DNA of 64,000 bases from JABMQB01 sp964408795 (GCA_964408795.1 CAYPAW010000006.1:37771-101770); one strand, 5' to 3'; shown: positions 17,426 through 27,136, counted from the stretch's first letter. The notes: generated by a model from the letters alone, not told the origin. Made by a program: numbers and translations.

Positions 17426-19333
17426 TTAATTGCAATACCTTTTGATCACATTGTAGGCCGTTACCAGTCCCAGTTCACCGGCTTTGCTCAGATCCAGGGC
17501 TCCTCCCTCAATATCGTTCAGGAAAATCTTTGTTAATCCCCGGTTATAATAAGCTTCAGCAAAATCCGGTTCCAGGTCAATCGCCTTATTCAGATCGTTG
17601 ATTGCTTTTTCATATTCTTCAAGCCGCAAGTTGATATAAGCCCGGTTGTAATATCCAAAGAAGAAATCCGGATGCAGTTGCAAGGTGGTGTCATAATCCT
17701 GAAGGATCAGTTCATAATCTTTGATCATATTGTCCATTCCCGGATCGATCGGCTCATTGAGTAAGGCGTTGTTCAGAGCCAGGGATAGCTGATCCTTAAA
17801 ATCGGGAAGTGATTCGATGTGTTCTATCATTTTATAGCGGCAGTTCCCCCGGGAAAAAAAAGCCAGAATATTGGTGTCATCCAGTTCAATAGCCCTGTTA
17901 AGGTCTTTCAGGGCAGCGTCGTAATCACCGGTCAGGATCCTGAAGATTCCTCTGTTGGTATAATTATGGGATGTTTCGCTGATATCCAGGCGGGCATTAA
18001 AAATGAGAATCAGGTTGTGGTAAATATCCTCATAATCGGGGGCCGGTTTGTTGGAGATGGTCAACAGAGGATTGTAATTGTTTTGTCTGTTCATCTCCTC
18101 AATGGTACGGCTATAATACTGAAAACGTTCGTAATCCACACTGTTTTTATCGAAAGCTGAGATCAGGAACAGGGGTTGGAGGTCGATAATCACATAGGTA
18201 TTCTGCACCAGACCGTTTTCTTCTTCTTCTTCCTCTTCATCTTCGGGGAGGTTCCGGTTATCAGCTATGATAAGGTTTACCCTTCTTCGTTGCTGGGAAG
18301 TTTCTTTTTCCTCTTCTTCTTTTTGGGGATTTTGTTGGTTTGAGGCTGTTGAATCCTGCGGGGTTGTTTGGTTGGGTGTTCCTCCGGTTGAGGGTTGGCT
18401 TTGTTGGGTGTTTTGTGCGAGCTGGCCGGCATCCACCTGGTAGCGTGAGAGGTCGTATCTGGGATTTAACTGGGCGGCTATCTGGTAATCTCTTTCAAAT
18501 CCGGGTCTTCCCAGGATTTCCCGGGCCATAGCCCTGTTAAAGTAGGCACTGGCCTGCTCCGGATCCAGGGCTATGGCCAGGTCGTAATCCATGATGGCTC
18601 CTTCAAAATCTTCGAGTTTGTGTTTTACGATTCCCCGGTTATTGTAGGCCAGTGCATTTTTGGGGTCCAGCTTTATGCACTGGTCAAAATCACGCAGGGC
18701 GGCAGCATAATTTTCCATTTCAAAGCGCGCCAGTCCACGGTTCAGGTAAGCTCCTGCAAAATGGGGACGTATGATGATCACCTGATTCAGATCCGCGATA
18801 GCCTCCCGGGTGTTGCCTTCGATGATGTGTGCATTGCTTCGGTTCATCAGGGCAGTGGTTGAATTGGGATTCAAATCCAGGGCTTTGTTGTAATCGGCTA
18901 CAGCCCCGTCCACATCTTTCAACGCAATTTTGGCGATTCCCCGGTTATTGAAAACCGCTTCATTGTCTGGATCGAGTTCCAAGGCCCGGTTGTAATCATC
19001 AATTGCTTTTTCATATTCTCTGAGGCCGTGATAGGCCATCCCCCGCTGAATATAGGCATCCGGATAAAAGGGTTTGATGCGAATGGCTTCGTTGTAATCA
19101 CGGATCGCTCCCCGAAAATCCTCAAGCTGATGCTTGGCTACTCCCCGGAAAAAATAGGGCTCGGGAAGATGCGGCCTGAACTTGATTACGATGCTGAAAT
19201 ATTCAATGGCTCCGGTGTAATTCCCAATGGCAATACGGGTACGCCCAACCATCAGGTAATGATTGATATTCAGCTGTCCCTGCACCCCGAAAGCAGCTGC
19301 GGTAAAAAGAATGACTGCCAAAAGTTTCTTCAT
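17426..19333 (-). CDS. Secreted TPR-repeat protein
   Basis: 635 aa with a signal peptide (MKKLLAVILFTAAAFGVQGQ). At least eight TPR units fill residues 25-290 (consensus AYNNRGIVKHKLEDFEGAIMDYDLAI). A Gln/Pro/Ser/Thr-rich and then acidic linker (about 300-365) leads to a second domain with further TPRs (about 440-620). This is a periplasmic or surface scaffold for protein-protein contacts; the partner is unknown. It is a single gene flanked by spacers. Confidence 0.85.
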   Translation of the reverse strand: MKKLLAVILFTAAAFGVQGQLNINHYLMVGRTRIAIGNYTGAIEYFSIVIKFRPHLPEPYFFRGVAKHQLEDFRGAIRDYNEAIRIKPFYPDAYIQRGMAYHGLREYEKAIDDYNRALELDPDNEAVFNNRGIAKIALKDVDGAVADYNKALDLNPNSTTALMNRSNAHIIEGNTREAIADLNQVIIIRPHFAGAYLNRGLARFEMENYAAALRDFDQCIKLDPKNALAYNNRGIVKHKLEDFEGAIMDYDLAIALDPEQASAYFNRAMAREILGRPGFERDYQIAAQLNPRYDLSRYQVDAGQLAQNTQQSQPSTGGTPNQTTPQDSTASNQQNPQKEEEEKETSQQRRRVNLIIADNRNLPEDEEEEEEENGLVQNTYVIIDLQPLFLISAFDKNSVDYERFQYYSRTIEEMNRQNNYNPLLTISNKPAPDYEDIYHNLILIFNARLDISETSHNYTNRGIFRILTGDYDAALKDLNRAIELDDTNILAFFSRGNCRYKMIEHIESLPDFKDQLSLALNNALLNEPIDPGMDNMIKDYELILQDYDTTLQLHPDFFFGYYNRAYINLRLEEYEKAINDLNKAIDLEPDFAEAYYNRGLTKIFLNDIEGGALDLSKAGELGLVTAYNVIKRYCN

Positions 19334-19665
19334 TCAGGGAACAAAAATAATATTTTCAGAGGGATGCCGGCTTTTCAATTAATGATATTTAACTTTTGGG
19401 AGGAATCATTCAGCCCACTACGAAAAATAAAAAATAAGAAAATGCCACCAAATCACTAAATCACGAAGACTCATAAAATGCTGACATTCAAACGTAAAGG
19501 ATTTGGTGGAATTTTGTGTTTTAGTGGCAATTAACACTTTTTGGCGTGGGCTCATCATTCAAAGGGGGATGATGGATGGGGTACCTTAAAAGGGCATGCC
19601 CGGGGAGTCTGTTCCCTGAGCATAAATATCATTACCGGCCCTTTCAGCGGTAAGCCTTCAGGAAC
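19334..19665. other. 332-bp spacer with an imperfect palindrome
   Basis: No gene is visible. An imperfect inverted repeat pairs 19441-19461 (TGCCACCAAATCAC...) with 19511-19532. The sequence type, with CACGAAG/CACTAAA words, resembles low-complexity intergenic repeats and recurs loosely near 23065 (ACCACAAAGGCACAAAA). Function is unknown. Confidence 0.5.
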
Positions 19666-20787
19666 TTAATCAATTTTTACGCCGGCATTAAAGCCAATCC
19701 AGTATTTCAGGTTTGTATGGCCACTCCATTCGCTATGCAGGGTATAGGGGGCAAAATCTGAGCCTGTCCGGGCAGATCCCGGGTTATAATAATCAGAGAT
19801 CATGAGGTTTACTGTGGGACCGGCAAAGAGGCTGATGTTTTTTTGGACAGGCAGGGTAAATGTCAGTTTGGCCTGTTGCAGGTCATTATAGGCATTGGTA
19901 AAGAAAGCCTCTTCATTGATATGGTAAGATATCAGTTCGAGGTTCATTTTGAATTTTTCGCGATCGTATAGGTGGGTTCCTATTCCGTAACCATAAGCCC
20001 AGCGAAACCGGTCACTCAGGTTTTGCATACCGGCTGAAAAAATATTGTAGAATTTTTTAACACCTATCTTAAAAGAGATATAGGCGTTCAGGCCTTCGCT
20101 AAATCCTATTTCCAATTCACGGAATCCGTTGCGTACGATACTCAGAACCCCGATGGGGATGCCCTTTTTTACGGTGTCGGCGACATTAAATACACTGAGT
20201 TGCACACCGTTGACCACCCGGGCGATGTTTATGAATCCGGCAATCTGCAGTCCTTTGATGGTTCCTGATGAGATGTTACTGAACCCGGCAACCTGCACAC
20301 CTTCCACGGTATGTGAGAAATTACCGAAACCGGCCAGTTGGACTGTTTTTGATTCATTCCGGGTTAGGTTCATAAATCCGGCAGCCTGTAATCCCTTGGT
20401 TGCTCCGTTGTTGATATTGGAGAAACCTGAAAACTGAACTGCTTCGGTTTCTTCCGCATTGATGTTGGCGAATCCGGCAAACTGAACTCCTGTTGCTTTG
20501 CCTCCCGTAATATTTGTCAATCCGGCAAACTGAACGCCCGTCATGAAATCGCGGTTGATGTTGGCAAGCCCCCCGAACTCCAGTCCTTCGAGTCCGGCAG
20601 CATACCCCGCAATAATATTCAGTGAAAACCGGTTGATGGTGCTGGCAGCACGGAGCCCGTTGGTCCCGGCAGGAGGAATTAAGGTTACCTGGACAGGTAC
20701 TGTGTAATACGCTTTTTCTTCCTGTGCAGAAAGATCAATACTTAAGCATAACAGGATAAATGATAAAAAATAAAGAGTTGTCTTCAT
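19666..20787 (-). CDS. Secreted protein with GVQxAGFxNI repeats
   Basis: 373 aa from the ATG at 20787, which begins a signal peptide (MKTTLYFLSFILLCLSIDLSAQ); the frame extends 16 codons upstream to 20835. Residues from about 45 to 200 are a tandem array of 15-20-residue units of the form G(L/V)Q(F/V/L)AGF(x)NI, about ten copies, likely a right-handed beta-solenoid. This resembles the LA_2272-type surface repeat family. The C-terminal half (about 200-373) has alternating hydrophobic strands like a small outer-membrane barrel. Function is unknown. Confidence 0.75.
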   Translation of the reverse strand: MKTTLYFLSFILLCLSIDLSAQEEKAYYTVPVQVTLIPPAGTNGLRAASTINRFSLNIIAGYAAGLEGLEFGGLANINRDFMTGVQFAGLTNITGGKATGVQFAGFANINAEETEAVQFSGFSNINNGATKGLQAAGFMNLTRNESKTVQLAGFGNFSHTVEGVQVAGFSNISSGTIKGLQIAGFINIARVVNGVQLSVFNVADTVKKGIPIGVLSIVRNGFRELEIGFSEGLNAYISFKIGVKKFYNIFSAGMQNLSDRFRWAYGYGIGTHLYDREKFKMNLELISYHINEEAFFTNAYNDLQQAKLTFTLPVQKNISLFAGPTVNLMISDYYNPGSARTGSDFAPYTLHSEWSGHTNLKYWIGFNAGVKID

Positions 20788-20933
20788 GGCTTTGGTAAAT
20801 GGATTGTTCTTTTTATACCGACAGAAAAAAAACATAAGGGTTGCAATACCAGATCAATGAGGAGCAGAATAAACAAAAGAATGAATCTTATGATGCCAAT
20901 GTGATAGTCCCCTGTCATAAAGATATAATTTTA

Positions 20934-20941
20934 TAGCTTTG
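20934..20941 (+). promoter_or_regulatory. -7 box directly before miaA
   Basis: TAGCTTTG matches TAnnTTTG exactly and lies 6 bases before the miaA ATG at 20948, so the transcript would be almost leaderless. No clear -33 element was found. Confidence 0.35.
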
Positions 20942-20947
20942 CTTTTG

Positions 20948-21880
20948 ATGAATGTTGTTTCGGCATACAATCTGATAACCATCCTGGGACCCACCGCCTC
21001 CGGAAAAACAGCGATAGCAGCCCATGTAGCAGCAAGGTTGGAGGGGGAAGTGATCTCGGCAGATTCGCGGCAGGTATACCGGGGCATGGACCTGGGTACC
21101 GGCAAGGATTATGATGATTATATCGTTAATGGTCGGAAGATTCCCTTTCACCTGGTGGATATCGTAGAGGCCGGATATCAGTACAATGTATATGAATACC
21201 AGCGCGATTTCACGAAAGCATTTGAAGATTTGCAACACCGGAGAGTTTTCCCGGTTTTGTGTGGAGGCAGCGGACTGTACCTGGAAGCCGTATTGAAAAA
21301 CTACCGGCTTATACAGGTTCCCCACAATGACATTCTGCGGAACAAACTGGCCGGTAAATCCCTGGAAGAGTTAACAGCCATCCTCAGAAAGTCTAAATCA
21401 AAACTTCACAATATTACCGATCTAGAAAACACGAAAAGGGCTTTGCGGGCCATTGAGATTGAGGAATACTATCGTAATCATCCGCAGGTGGAACCCCGGA
21501 TGCCCCGGATCAACAGCCTCATGATCGGGGTGAAATACGATCGCACATCGCAACGCAGAAGAATCACCGAACGACTTAAACAACGCCTCGGAAAGGGACT
21601 GGTGGACGAAGTAACCAGGTTGCTGAATGAAGGTCTTTCACCCCAGGCACTTACCTACTACGGACTCGAATATAAGTTCATCACCCTTTATCTGAAAGGC
21701 GAACTTTCATACGATGATATGTTTGTGAAACTTAACACGGCGATTCATCAATTTGCCAAACGTCAGATGACCTGGTTCAGACGTATGGAGCGTCAGGGAG
21801 TAACAATTCATTGGCTGGATGGGTATTTGCCTTTGGAAGAAAAGACAGAACGCATTGTTTCATTCTTGTACGATGAATAA
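20948..21880 (+). CDS. miaA: tRNA dimethylallyltransferase (MiaA)
   Basis: 310 aa. It adds a dimethylallyl group to N6 of A37 in tRNAs reading UNN codons. The P-loop GPTASGKT is at residues 14-21; ISADSRQVYRGMDLGTGK, the substrate-binding signature, follows, and the C-terminal FAKRQMTWFRRM is typical. The ATG at 20948 is chosen over a TTG at 20939. Bacteroidota often have two MiaA paralogues; this could be either. Confidence 0.92.
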   Translation: MNVVSAYNLITILGPTASGKTAIAAHVAARLEGEVISADSRQVYRGMDLGTGKDYDDYIVNGRKIPFHLVDIVEAGYQYNVYEYQRDFTKAFEDLQHRRVFPVLCGGSGLYLEAVLKNYRLIQVPHNDILRNKLAGKSLEELTAILRKSKSKLHNITDLENTKRALRAIEIEEYYRNHPQVEPRMPRINSLMIGVKYDRTSQRRRITERLKQRLGKGLVDEVTRLLNEGLSPQALTYYGLEYKFITLYLKGELSYDDMFVKLNTAIHQFAKRQMTWFRRMERQGVTIHWLDGYLPLEEKTERIVSFLYDE

Positions 21881-21968
21881 CGAACCCCCTTGTAACGAGG
21901 GGCAGCAATCAAGCGATGAATGACTGAAGCATTTATTCTTTGTAAAGAGGAAAGTATTTGTATGGGTA

Positions 21969-22724
21969 CTACCTGCGGGGAGCCCATCCCAGTCTGGCCC
22001 GGGCCAGATCGGCTCCATCGGAATGCCGTACCACACTGCAAAGGTGAGAAAGGGGGTCTGTAACCTCCTTTCTGACCGCGAGGTAATCCCCGGGCAATCC
22101 TTCACGCGATAAATTGATTTCCAGTTCAATCAGTTCATAGGCCTCATGGAATGCAAAATCATATGAATCAAGGATGCGTTCCAGGTACCTGCCCGTTGTA
22201 AAATGCTGGTTTATATCGATCTCGTTAAACCGGACCGGTGTAAAGACAGGTTCTGCATCGCTTTTGGGCGACCGGATTCTGTGGGCGTTTTCGCCAAAAA
22301 CACTCTCCCCGTAGGTTGGGAAATTTTTAAAATCCGTGAGCCTGACAATCCGTTTGGTACGAACATCAAGCACCAGCCAACTGCTGGTCGCCTGCGTGAT
22401 GATATGCCCCTTGCCATCCAAAAATTGGTAATCGCGGTAGGCAAAAAAGCCATCGGTACCCCTCGACCAGGTTTCCAGGGTAAAATCTTCCCCCCACACG
22501 GGACGACGGCTAATTTTTACCCACAACCGGGAGAGTACCCAGAATTGCTGCTCTTGTTTCAGCTGCTCATAGCCTAATCCCAGTACATGGGCATGCTCCC
22601 ACGCCAGATCCTGCATCTGGTAAAACAAAAAGGAGGTGGATAATCTTCCGTACCGGTTGATATAAAACGAACGGGTGGATAAATTTTTGGAATACTTCAT
22701 GCTTTTAAAAATGTTTGTTTTCAA
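21969..22724 (-). CDS. Acyl-ACP thioesterase
   Basis: 251 aa with the double hot-dog fold of the FatA/FatB-like family (PF01643). It releases free fatty acids from acyl-ACP. Visible family features are WVLSRLWVKISRRPVWGEDFTLETW in the first hot-dog and RFNEIDINQHFTTGRYLERILDS in the second, the latter with the Asn/His catalytic region (DINQHF). The start may be 22724 or the internal ATG at 22700. It converges on miaA with an 88-base gap. Confidence 0.85.
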   Translation of the reverse strand: MKTNIFKSMKYSKNLSTRSFYINRYGRLSTSFLFYQMQDLAWEHAHVLGLGYEQLKQEQQFWVLSRLWVKISRRPVWGEDFTLETWSRGTDGFFAYRDYQFLDGKGHIITQATSSWLVLDVRTKRIVRLTDFKNFPTYGESVFGENAHRIRSPKSDAEPVFTPVRFNEIDINQHFTTGRYLERILDSYDFAFHEAYELIELEINLSREGLPGDYLAVRKEVTDPLSHLCSVVRHSDGADLARARLGWAPRR

Positions 22725-22730
22725 AGGTAT

Positions 22731-22748
22731 TCCCGATAACTATCGGGA
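22731..22748. repeat. Short TCCCGATA/TATCGGGA palindrome
   Basis: Perfect 8-bp arms with a 2-base centre, 7 bases upstream of the thioesterase start. It belongs to the same palindrome family as 17357 and 30413. It could be an operator by position, but recurrence elsewhere favours a REP-like element. Confidence 0.6.
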
Positions 22749-22853
22749 TTAATCATACCCTTAGGTGTTGAATTTAATTATGCTCGTTTCATTAATTATT
22801 CTGTCGATTGCTTTTTTTTTTCAGGGAGTAGTAACCAAGCAAAAGGTTACTAA

Positions 22854-22990
22854 CCTGAGCTATTCATAAATTTAAAAAAATATGAATAAAGCTCAGGTTA
22901 ACCCCGACTTAGATGAAGTTAAACTTTGGAAGAAAGTTTTACTGAATCTTAGTCGCTTTCGGAGACAGGAATAATTCATGAATTATTCGG
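22854..22990. repeat. 137-bp dispersed repeat, copy 2
   Basis: About 94% identical to 12165-12301. Stem CCTGAGCT (22854-22861)/AGCTCAGG (22890-22897), perfect 20-bp palindrome at 22969-22988, and a 30-codon frame at 22882-22974 (MNKAQVNPDLDEVKLWKKVL...). The rest of the 592-base spacer 22725-23316 holds TATTTTTG -7-like boxes at 23041 and 23209 and a run of ACCACAAAGGCACAAAA-type sequence, but no gene. Confidence 0.85.
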
Positions 22991-23316
22991 GCTAAATACA
23001 ATGAACAGTTATTGTCATCCTGTGATTTTTTGTGAATTCGTATTTTTGTGGCATTAAAGATTTTTACCACAAAGGCACAAAAATACAAAATAACACAAAA
23101 GGTAAAATATAAAAAACTCAAGTTCAATATTTATCACAATAAGCTTGAACTGCGAACCTTTGGTTAATGCTATAGGGAGACTCAAGGTACCCGCCAACCC
23201 GGGTCATCTATTTTTGTGATGGATCCTGTTACTAAACTTTTTTGTAAAATTATTGTTCACGTCTTGAAAAACCAGTATAGAATTGCCAATTTTACGAATA
23301 AATAGAATCGCGATGC

Positions 23317-24084
23317 ATGGGGAATATTATCATTAAAACACCGGAACAAATTGAGGGCATACGGAAAAGCAGCCAATTGGCTGCGCAATCACTGGATTTT
23401 ATCGAGGAATATGTAAAACCGGGTGTATCCACTGGTTTTCTGGACGACAAGATTGAGGAGTTTATTGTTCAGCATGGGGCTATTCCAGCTACCAAAGGAT
23501 ACAGTGGGTTTCCCAAATCGAGCTGTATCTCTCCCAATGAAGTGGTGTGCCATGGAATTCCTTCTCCGGAGGTGATTCTCAAAGAAGGCGATATTGTTAA
23601 TATCGATATTACCACGATTTTGAATGGCTATTATGGCGACACCTCGCGGATGTTCTGTCTGGGAGAAATATCCCCCCAGGCGCGTAAGCTGGTCGATGTA
23701 ACACGCCATTGCCTGTACCTGGGCATTGAACAGGTCAAGCCCGGGAACTATTTTGGCAATATCGGATTTGTCATCAATCGATATGCCCGGGCCAACGGAT
23801 TCTCCGTGGTCTATGAATTTTGCGGTCATGGTGTCGGGGTGCAATTTCATGAAGAACCCCAGGTAGACCATGCCGCACGAAGAAACAGCGGCGAAATCAT
23901 GAAACCTGGCATGGTGTTTACCATTGAGCCCATGATCAACCAGGGAAAACCGCGTACCACGATTGATAAAAAGGATGGCTGGACTGCCCGGACCATCGAT
24001 CGGAAATTGTCTGCTCAGTTTGAACATACCATCCTGGTGACCCAGAATGGCCATGAAGTGCTGACTGAATCGGAAAAGAAATAA
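23317..24084 (+). CDS. map: Type I methionine aminopeptidase
   Basis: 255 aa. It removes the initiator Met from nascent proteins. The five metal ligands are visible in order: Asp in NIDITT, Asp in YYGDTSRMF, His in FCGHGVGVQFHEEP, Glu in TIEPM and Glu in QFEHTI. The upstream ATG at 23313 is out of frame. It is commonly in the ribosomal-protein region in other bacteria, but here stands alone and is closed by a strong terminator. Confidence 0.96.
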   Translation: MGNIIIKTPEQIEGIRKSSQLAAQSLDFIEEYVKPGVSTGFLDDKIEEFIVQHGAIPATKGYSGFPKSSCISPNEVVCHGIPSPEVILKEGDIVNIDITTILNGYYGDTSRMFCLGEISPQARKLVDVTRHCLYLGIEQVKPGNYFGNIGFVINRYARANGFSVVYEFCGHGVGVQFHEEPQVDHAARRNSGEIMKPGMVFTIEPMINQGKPRTTIDKKDGWTARTIDRKLSAQFEHTILVTQNGHEVLTESEKK

Positions 24085-24115
24085 AAAAAGCCCGGAATTT
24101 TTCCGGGCTTTTTTT
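24083..24115 (+). terminator. Intrinsic terminator after map
   Basis: AGCCCGGAA (24089-24097) pairs with TTCCGGGCT (24101-24109) around a 3-base loop and is followed by a run of T; the 5' side carries A7, so it can work in both directions, serving the convergent gene at 24132 too. Confidence 0.92.
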
Positions 24116-24131
24116 GTCATTCGGTCGAACC

Positions 24132-24581
24132 TTATTCCTTAATGCTTCTAAACATCCAATCTTCCAGGTGTAACTCCTCATCATGGGCCTCTTCTTGGAA
24201 TATGCTCAGGTCGCTTAACATCGTTAATTCTGTGGAGGCGCTTTGATCTGTCTGAGTTGCTTCGGTGGCAGGTCTCTCCGAACGGGCCGCTTTGCCGGCA
24301 ACATCAAGAAACATCCAGCGTTCAATCCTCAATTGTTTATCGGATTCGGCTTTCATAAATTCTGACAACCAGGCTTTCGAATAGGCTCTTAAACCGATAA
24401 CAACATAATCATCACTTAATTTGTTGGTAACCAGAACGGCTTTGTTCTTACCGGGCTTGTTCATGGCTACCATTTCAAAATCAGGATGCTGGGCATTCAA
24501 CGCAAAGCAAACAAAAAGAAGTACTGCGGTTGCGATGGCTGACTTTGCAATTGTTTTCTGAACATTGTTTATTGTTTTCAT
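24132..24581 (-). CDS. Secreted protein with doubled L-x-x-E-x-W-M-F motif
   Basis: 149 aa from the ATG at 24581, chosen because an AGGAGG ribosome-binding site (24590-24595) lies 8 bases upstream; the frame is open to 24671. Signal peptide: MKTINNVQKTIAKSAIATAV and on to ALNAQ. The mature protein carries LRIERWMFLD near residue 85 and LHLEDWMFRSIKE at the very end, separated by a Thr/Ser/Glu linker. I recall similar short secreted Bacteroidota proteins with this E-x-W-M element but no assigned function. Confidence 0.7.
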   Translation of the reverse strand: MKTINNVQKTIAKSAIATAVLLFVCFALNAQHPDFEMVAMNKPGKNKAVLVTNKLSDDYVVIGLRAYSKAWLSEFMKAESDKQLRIERWMFLDVAGKAARSERPATEATQTDQSASTELTMLSDLSIFQEEAHDEELHLEDWMFRSIKE

Positions 24582-25006
24582 GACTTTGTCCTCCTGCATT
24601 GTTTTTGTTTCTGACTTTTGTTTTTGTTTCTGTTTTTTTGTTTTCAGTAATATGACGATGAAAACTGCCATACGTTACATTTTTATAGAACTTTTTTTAG
24701 TAAAATACCTTATAAAAAATGGTATTATGTAATACAAAGTAGATAAAGTTGCAGTATATCAAGTTAATACAATTGGTGTGTTAATAAATATCCGGTGAAT
24801 TTTTTATTCAGAAACACAGATTTCAGGAATAACAGGAACGAACCCGGGTGATTCGACGTTCATTGAATGAATTTTTGCCTGTTCTGATTCCGGTTCATCG
24901 TTTCCTATTTCCATTCATCCATCCGGAAATCCCATTCATAAATTATTATTTCGAATTTGCCAAAACTATGAGGATCTTTGGATAAAGAAAACCGGAAAAG
25001 GAGGCC
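24582..25006. other. Divergent spacer before the TonB receptor
   Basis: About 425 bases, AT-rich in the middle (24690-24810), holding the leaders of the divergent genes. AAGGAGG lies just before the receptor ATG. No RNA gene or clear TAnnTTTG box was found. Confidence 0.4.
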
Positions 25007-27136
25007 ATGAAAGCAAACATACTGATGCTCATATTTTCATTATTCACCTGTACCGCTTTAGGCCAGGTTGAAATTTCGGGAACAGTCAAAACCGAATCGG
25101 GAGAGCCTGTACAGGGAGCGAATCTGTTTATTGAGGGGACCTACGATGGTTGCACTTCCGATACCCTTGGTAATTTTCTGTTTAGAACCGAAGCAACGGG
25201 AGAACAAACCCTGATTGTACGTTTTGTTGGTTATGAAACAGAACGGATCCAATTAAATATTGACTCCGATAAATCCGGATTGACATTTGTTATGAAAGAA
25301 TCAAGCAGTGCACTGGAGGAAGTGATCATCAACGCCGGCACTTTTGAAGCCAGTGATAAGAAGAAATCGGTTGTGATGAAGCCGTTTGATATCGCTTCCA
25401 CAGCGGGAGCCACCGGTGATATATACGGTACTTTTGGCACCCTGCCCGGTTCCCATCGGGTAGGTGAGGAGGGAAAACTGTTTGTCAGGGGGGGGGAAGC
25501 CTATGAGACAAAAACGTATATGGATGGTATGCTGGTTCATACTCCCTATTTTTCAAAAATGCCTGATCTGCCTACAAGGGGAAGATTTTCCCCCCTGTTA
25601 TTTAACGGTGTGGTTTTCAGTACCGGCGGCTATTCAGCTGAGTTCGGGCAGGCTCTTTCTTCCGTGGTGGCACTGAATACCACAGCCCTGGAACCGGAAG
25701 ACAAATCAAGTATTTCGCTTCTTACTGTTGGTATTCAGGGCTCCCATGCCGAAAGATGGGAAAATACCTCGCTGGCGATCACTGCAGAATATCTCCATTC
25801 CGGGCTTACAAACCGATTATTTAAACAAAATGTCGACTGGCTGAAGCAACCGGTGAATATAGGTACAACCATGATGTTCAGACATAAAACAAGTGAAACG
25901 GGAATGATCAAATCGTTTGGAAGCTTCAGCTATCATACCAGCAGCTTGCGGTATTTCAATCCGGGAGAATTGTTTTGGCAGGATATAACCCTTACTAACT
26001 GCAATTCCTATGTAAATACAACCTTTCATGAAATGCTCAGTGATCAATGGATGATCCATGCGGGGATTGCCCTGAATATTGATGCAGAAAACACAGGATT
26101 GGATGAAGATGACATCGAGACCATCCGGAAGAATAGTCATGTCAAATTAACGGTTACCCGCTTGCAGTCTGAAAAAATTACCATCAAAGGGGGAATCGAT
26201 TATATCCTGAATGATTACCGGCAGGATATCTCGCTGGATGGAAGTTACTCGCTGGGCTTCACCAATAACCTGTATGCCTCCTTTGTCGAGTCGGAGGTTA
26301 AAATAAATCATTTCCTGGCATTCCGGGCCGGGGTGCGGGCAGAACATCATTCGCTGATCCGCTCAACCCATGTGGCTCCCCGTATGGCAACTGCTGTTAA
26401 AACAGGTAAATCAAGCCAACTCTCCATGGCATACGGAAAATTCTTTCAGAATCCCGGCGAGGATTACCAGAAATTCAGTTCGGCATTGAACCCGGAAAAG
26501 GCTACCCATTCCATTTTAACCTGGCAGGTTAAAAAAGGATCACACACATTCAGGGCTGAAGCTTACTATAAAAAGTATACCGGACTGGTAAAATTCACCG
26601 AAGCGTACTCCTTTGAACCGGGTAATTATACGAACAACGGTTCCGGGTATTCACAGGGTATCGATCTTTTCTGGCGAAATCAACGGAGCATTGATAAGGG
26701 AGATTACTGGATTTCCTACTCATGGAACGATTCGAAACGTAACTACCGGGATTTTAAGGAACAAGCCACTCCCCATTATGTGTCCGAACATACGCTTACA
26801 GCCGTGTATAAAAAGTTCATTCTGAAGATCAATACCATTGCATCTCTGACGTATTCATTTGCCAGTGGACGTCCCTATTATAATCCCAACAATCGGGAGT
26901 TTATGAAAGACAAAACCAAGCCGTATAACGATTTCAGCATCGGACTGACCCATATTCTGTATCTGTTCAACAGGCAGTCTATAATCCATCTGGTTGTTAA
27001 TAATCTGTTTGGTTTTGAAAACATTTACGGATATACATACAGCAATACTCCCGACAGCCATGGAATTTATCAGGCTACACCAATCATTCCGGCCTCGAAG
27101 CGAATGGCCGTACTGCTTGTCTCGATTCAGTTATAA
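25007..27136 (+). CDS. TonB-dependent outer-membrane receptor
   Basis: 709 aa. Signal peptide MKANILMLIFSLFTCTALGQ, then a carboxypeptidase-regulatory-like domain (residues 22-100, ISGTVKTESGEPVQGANLFIEG), a plug (about 110-220, KLFVRGGEAYETKTYMDGM) and a beta-barrel ending in an aromatic-poor tail (AVLLVSIQL). No SusD-like partner is adjacent, so this is not a standard polysaccharide pair. Downstream genes encode a TPR protein and a LytS/LytR pair in the same orientation. AAGGAGG at 24997 precedes the ATG. The substrate is unknown. Confidence 0.9.
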   Translation: MKANILMLIFSLFTCTALGQVEISGTVKTESGEPVQGANLFIEGTYDGCTSDTLGNFLFRTEATGEQTLIVRFVGYETERIQLNIDSDKSGLTFVMKESSSALEEVIINAGTFEASDKKKSVVMKPFDIASTAGATGDIYGTFGTLPGSHRVGEEGKLFVRGGEAYETKTYMDGMLVHTPYFSKMPDLPTRGRFSPLLFNGVVFSTGGYSAEFGQALSSVVALNTTALEPEDKSSISLLTVGIQGSHAERWENTSLAITAEYLHSGLTNRLFKQNVDWLKQPVNIGTTMMFRHKTSETGMIKSFGSFSYHTSSLRYFNPGELFWQDITLTNCNSYVNTTFHEMLSDQWMIHAGIALNIDAENTGLDEDDIETIRKNSHVKLTVTRLQSEKITIKGGIDYILNDYRQDISLDGSYSLGFTNNLYASFVESEVKINHFLAFRAGVRAEHHSLIRSTHVAPRMATAVKTGKSSQLSMAYGKFFQNPGEDYQKFSSALNPEKATHSILTWQVKKGSHTFRAEAYYKKYTGLVKFTEAYSFEPGNYTNNGSGYSQGIDLFWRNQRSIDKGDYWISYSWNDSKRNYRDFKEQATPHYVSEHTLTAVYKKFILKINTIASLTYSFASGRPYYNPNNREFMKDKTKPYNDFSIGLTHILYLFNRQSIIHLVVNNLFGFENIYGYTYSNTPDSHGIYQATPIIPASKRMAVLLVSIQL

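Noticed and set aside
22939..23127. 62-codon minus-strand frame
   Set aside because: Same repeat-derived shadow as at 12220, joined to low-complexity DNA.
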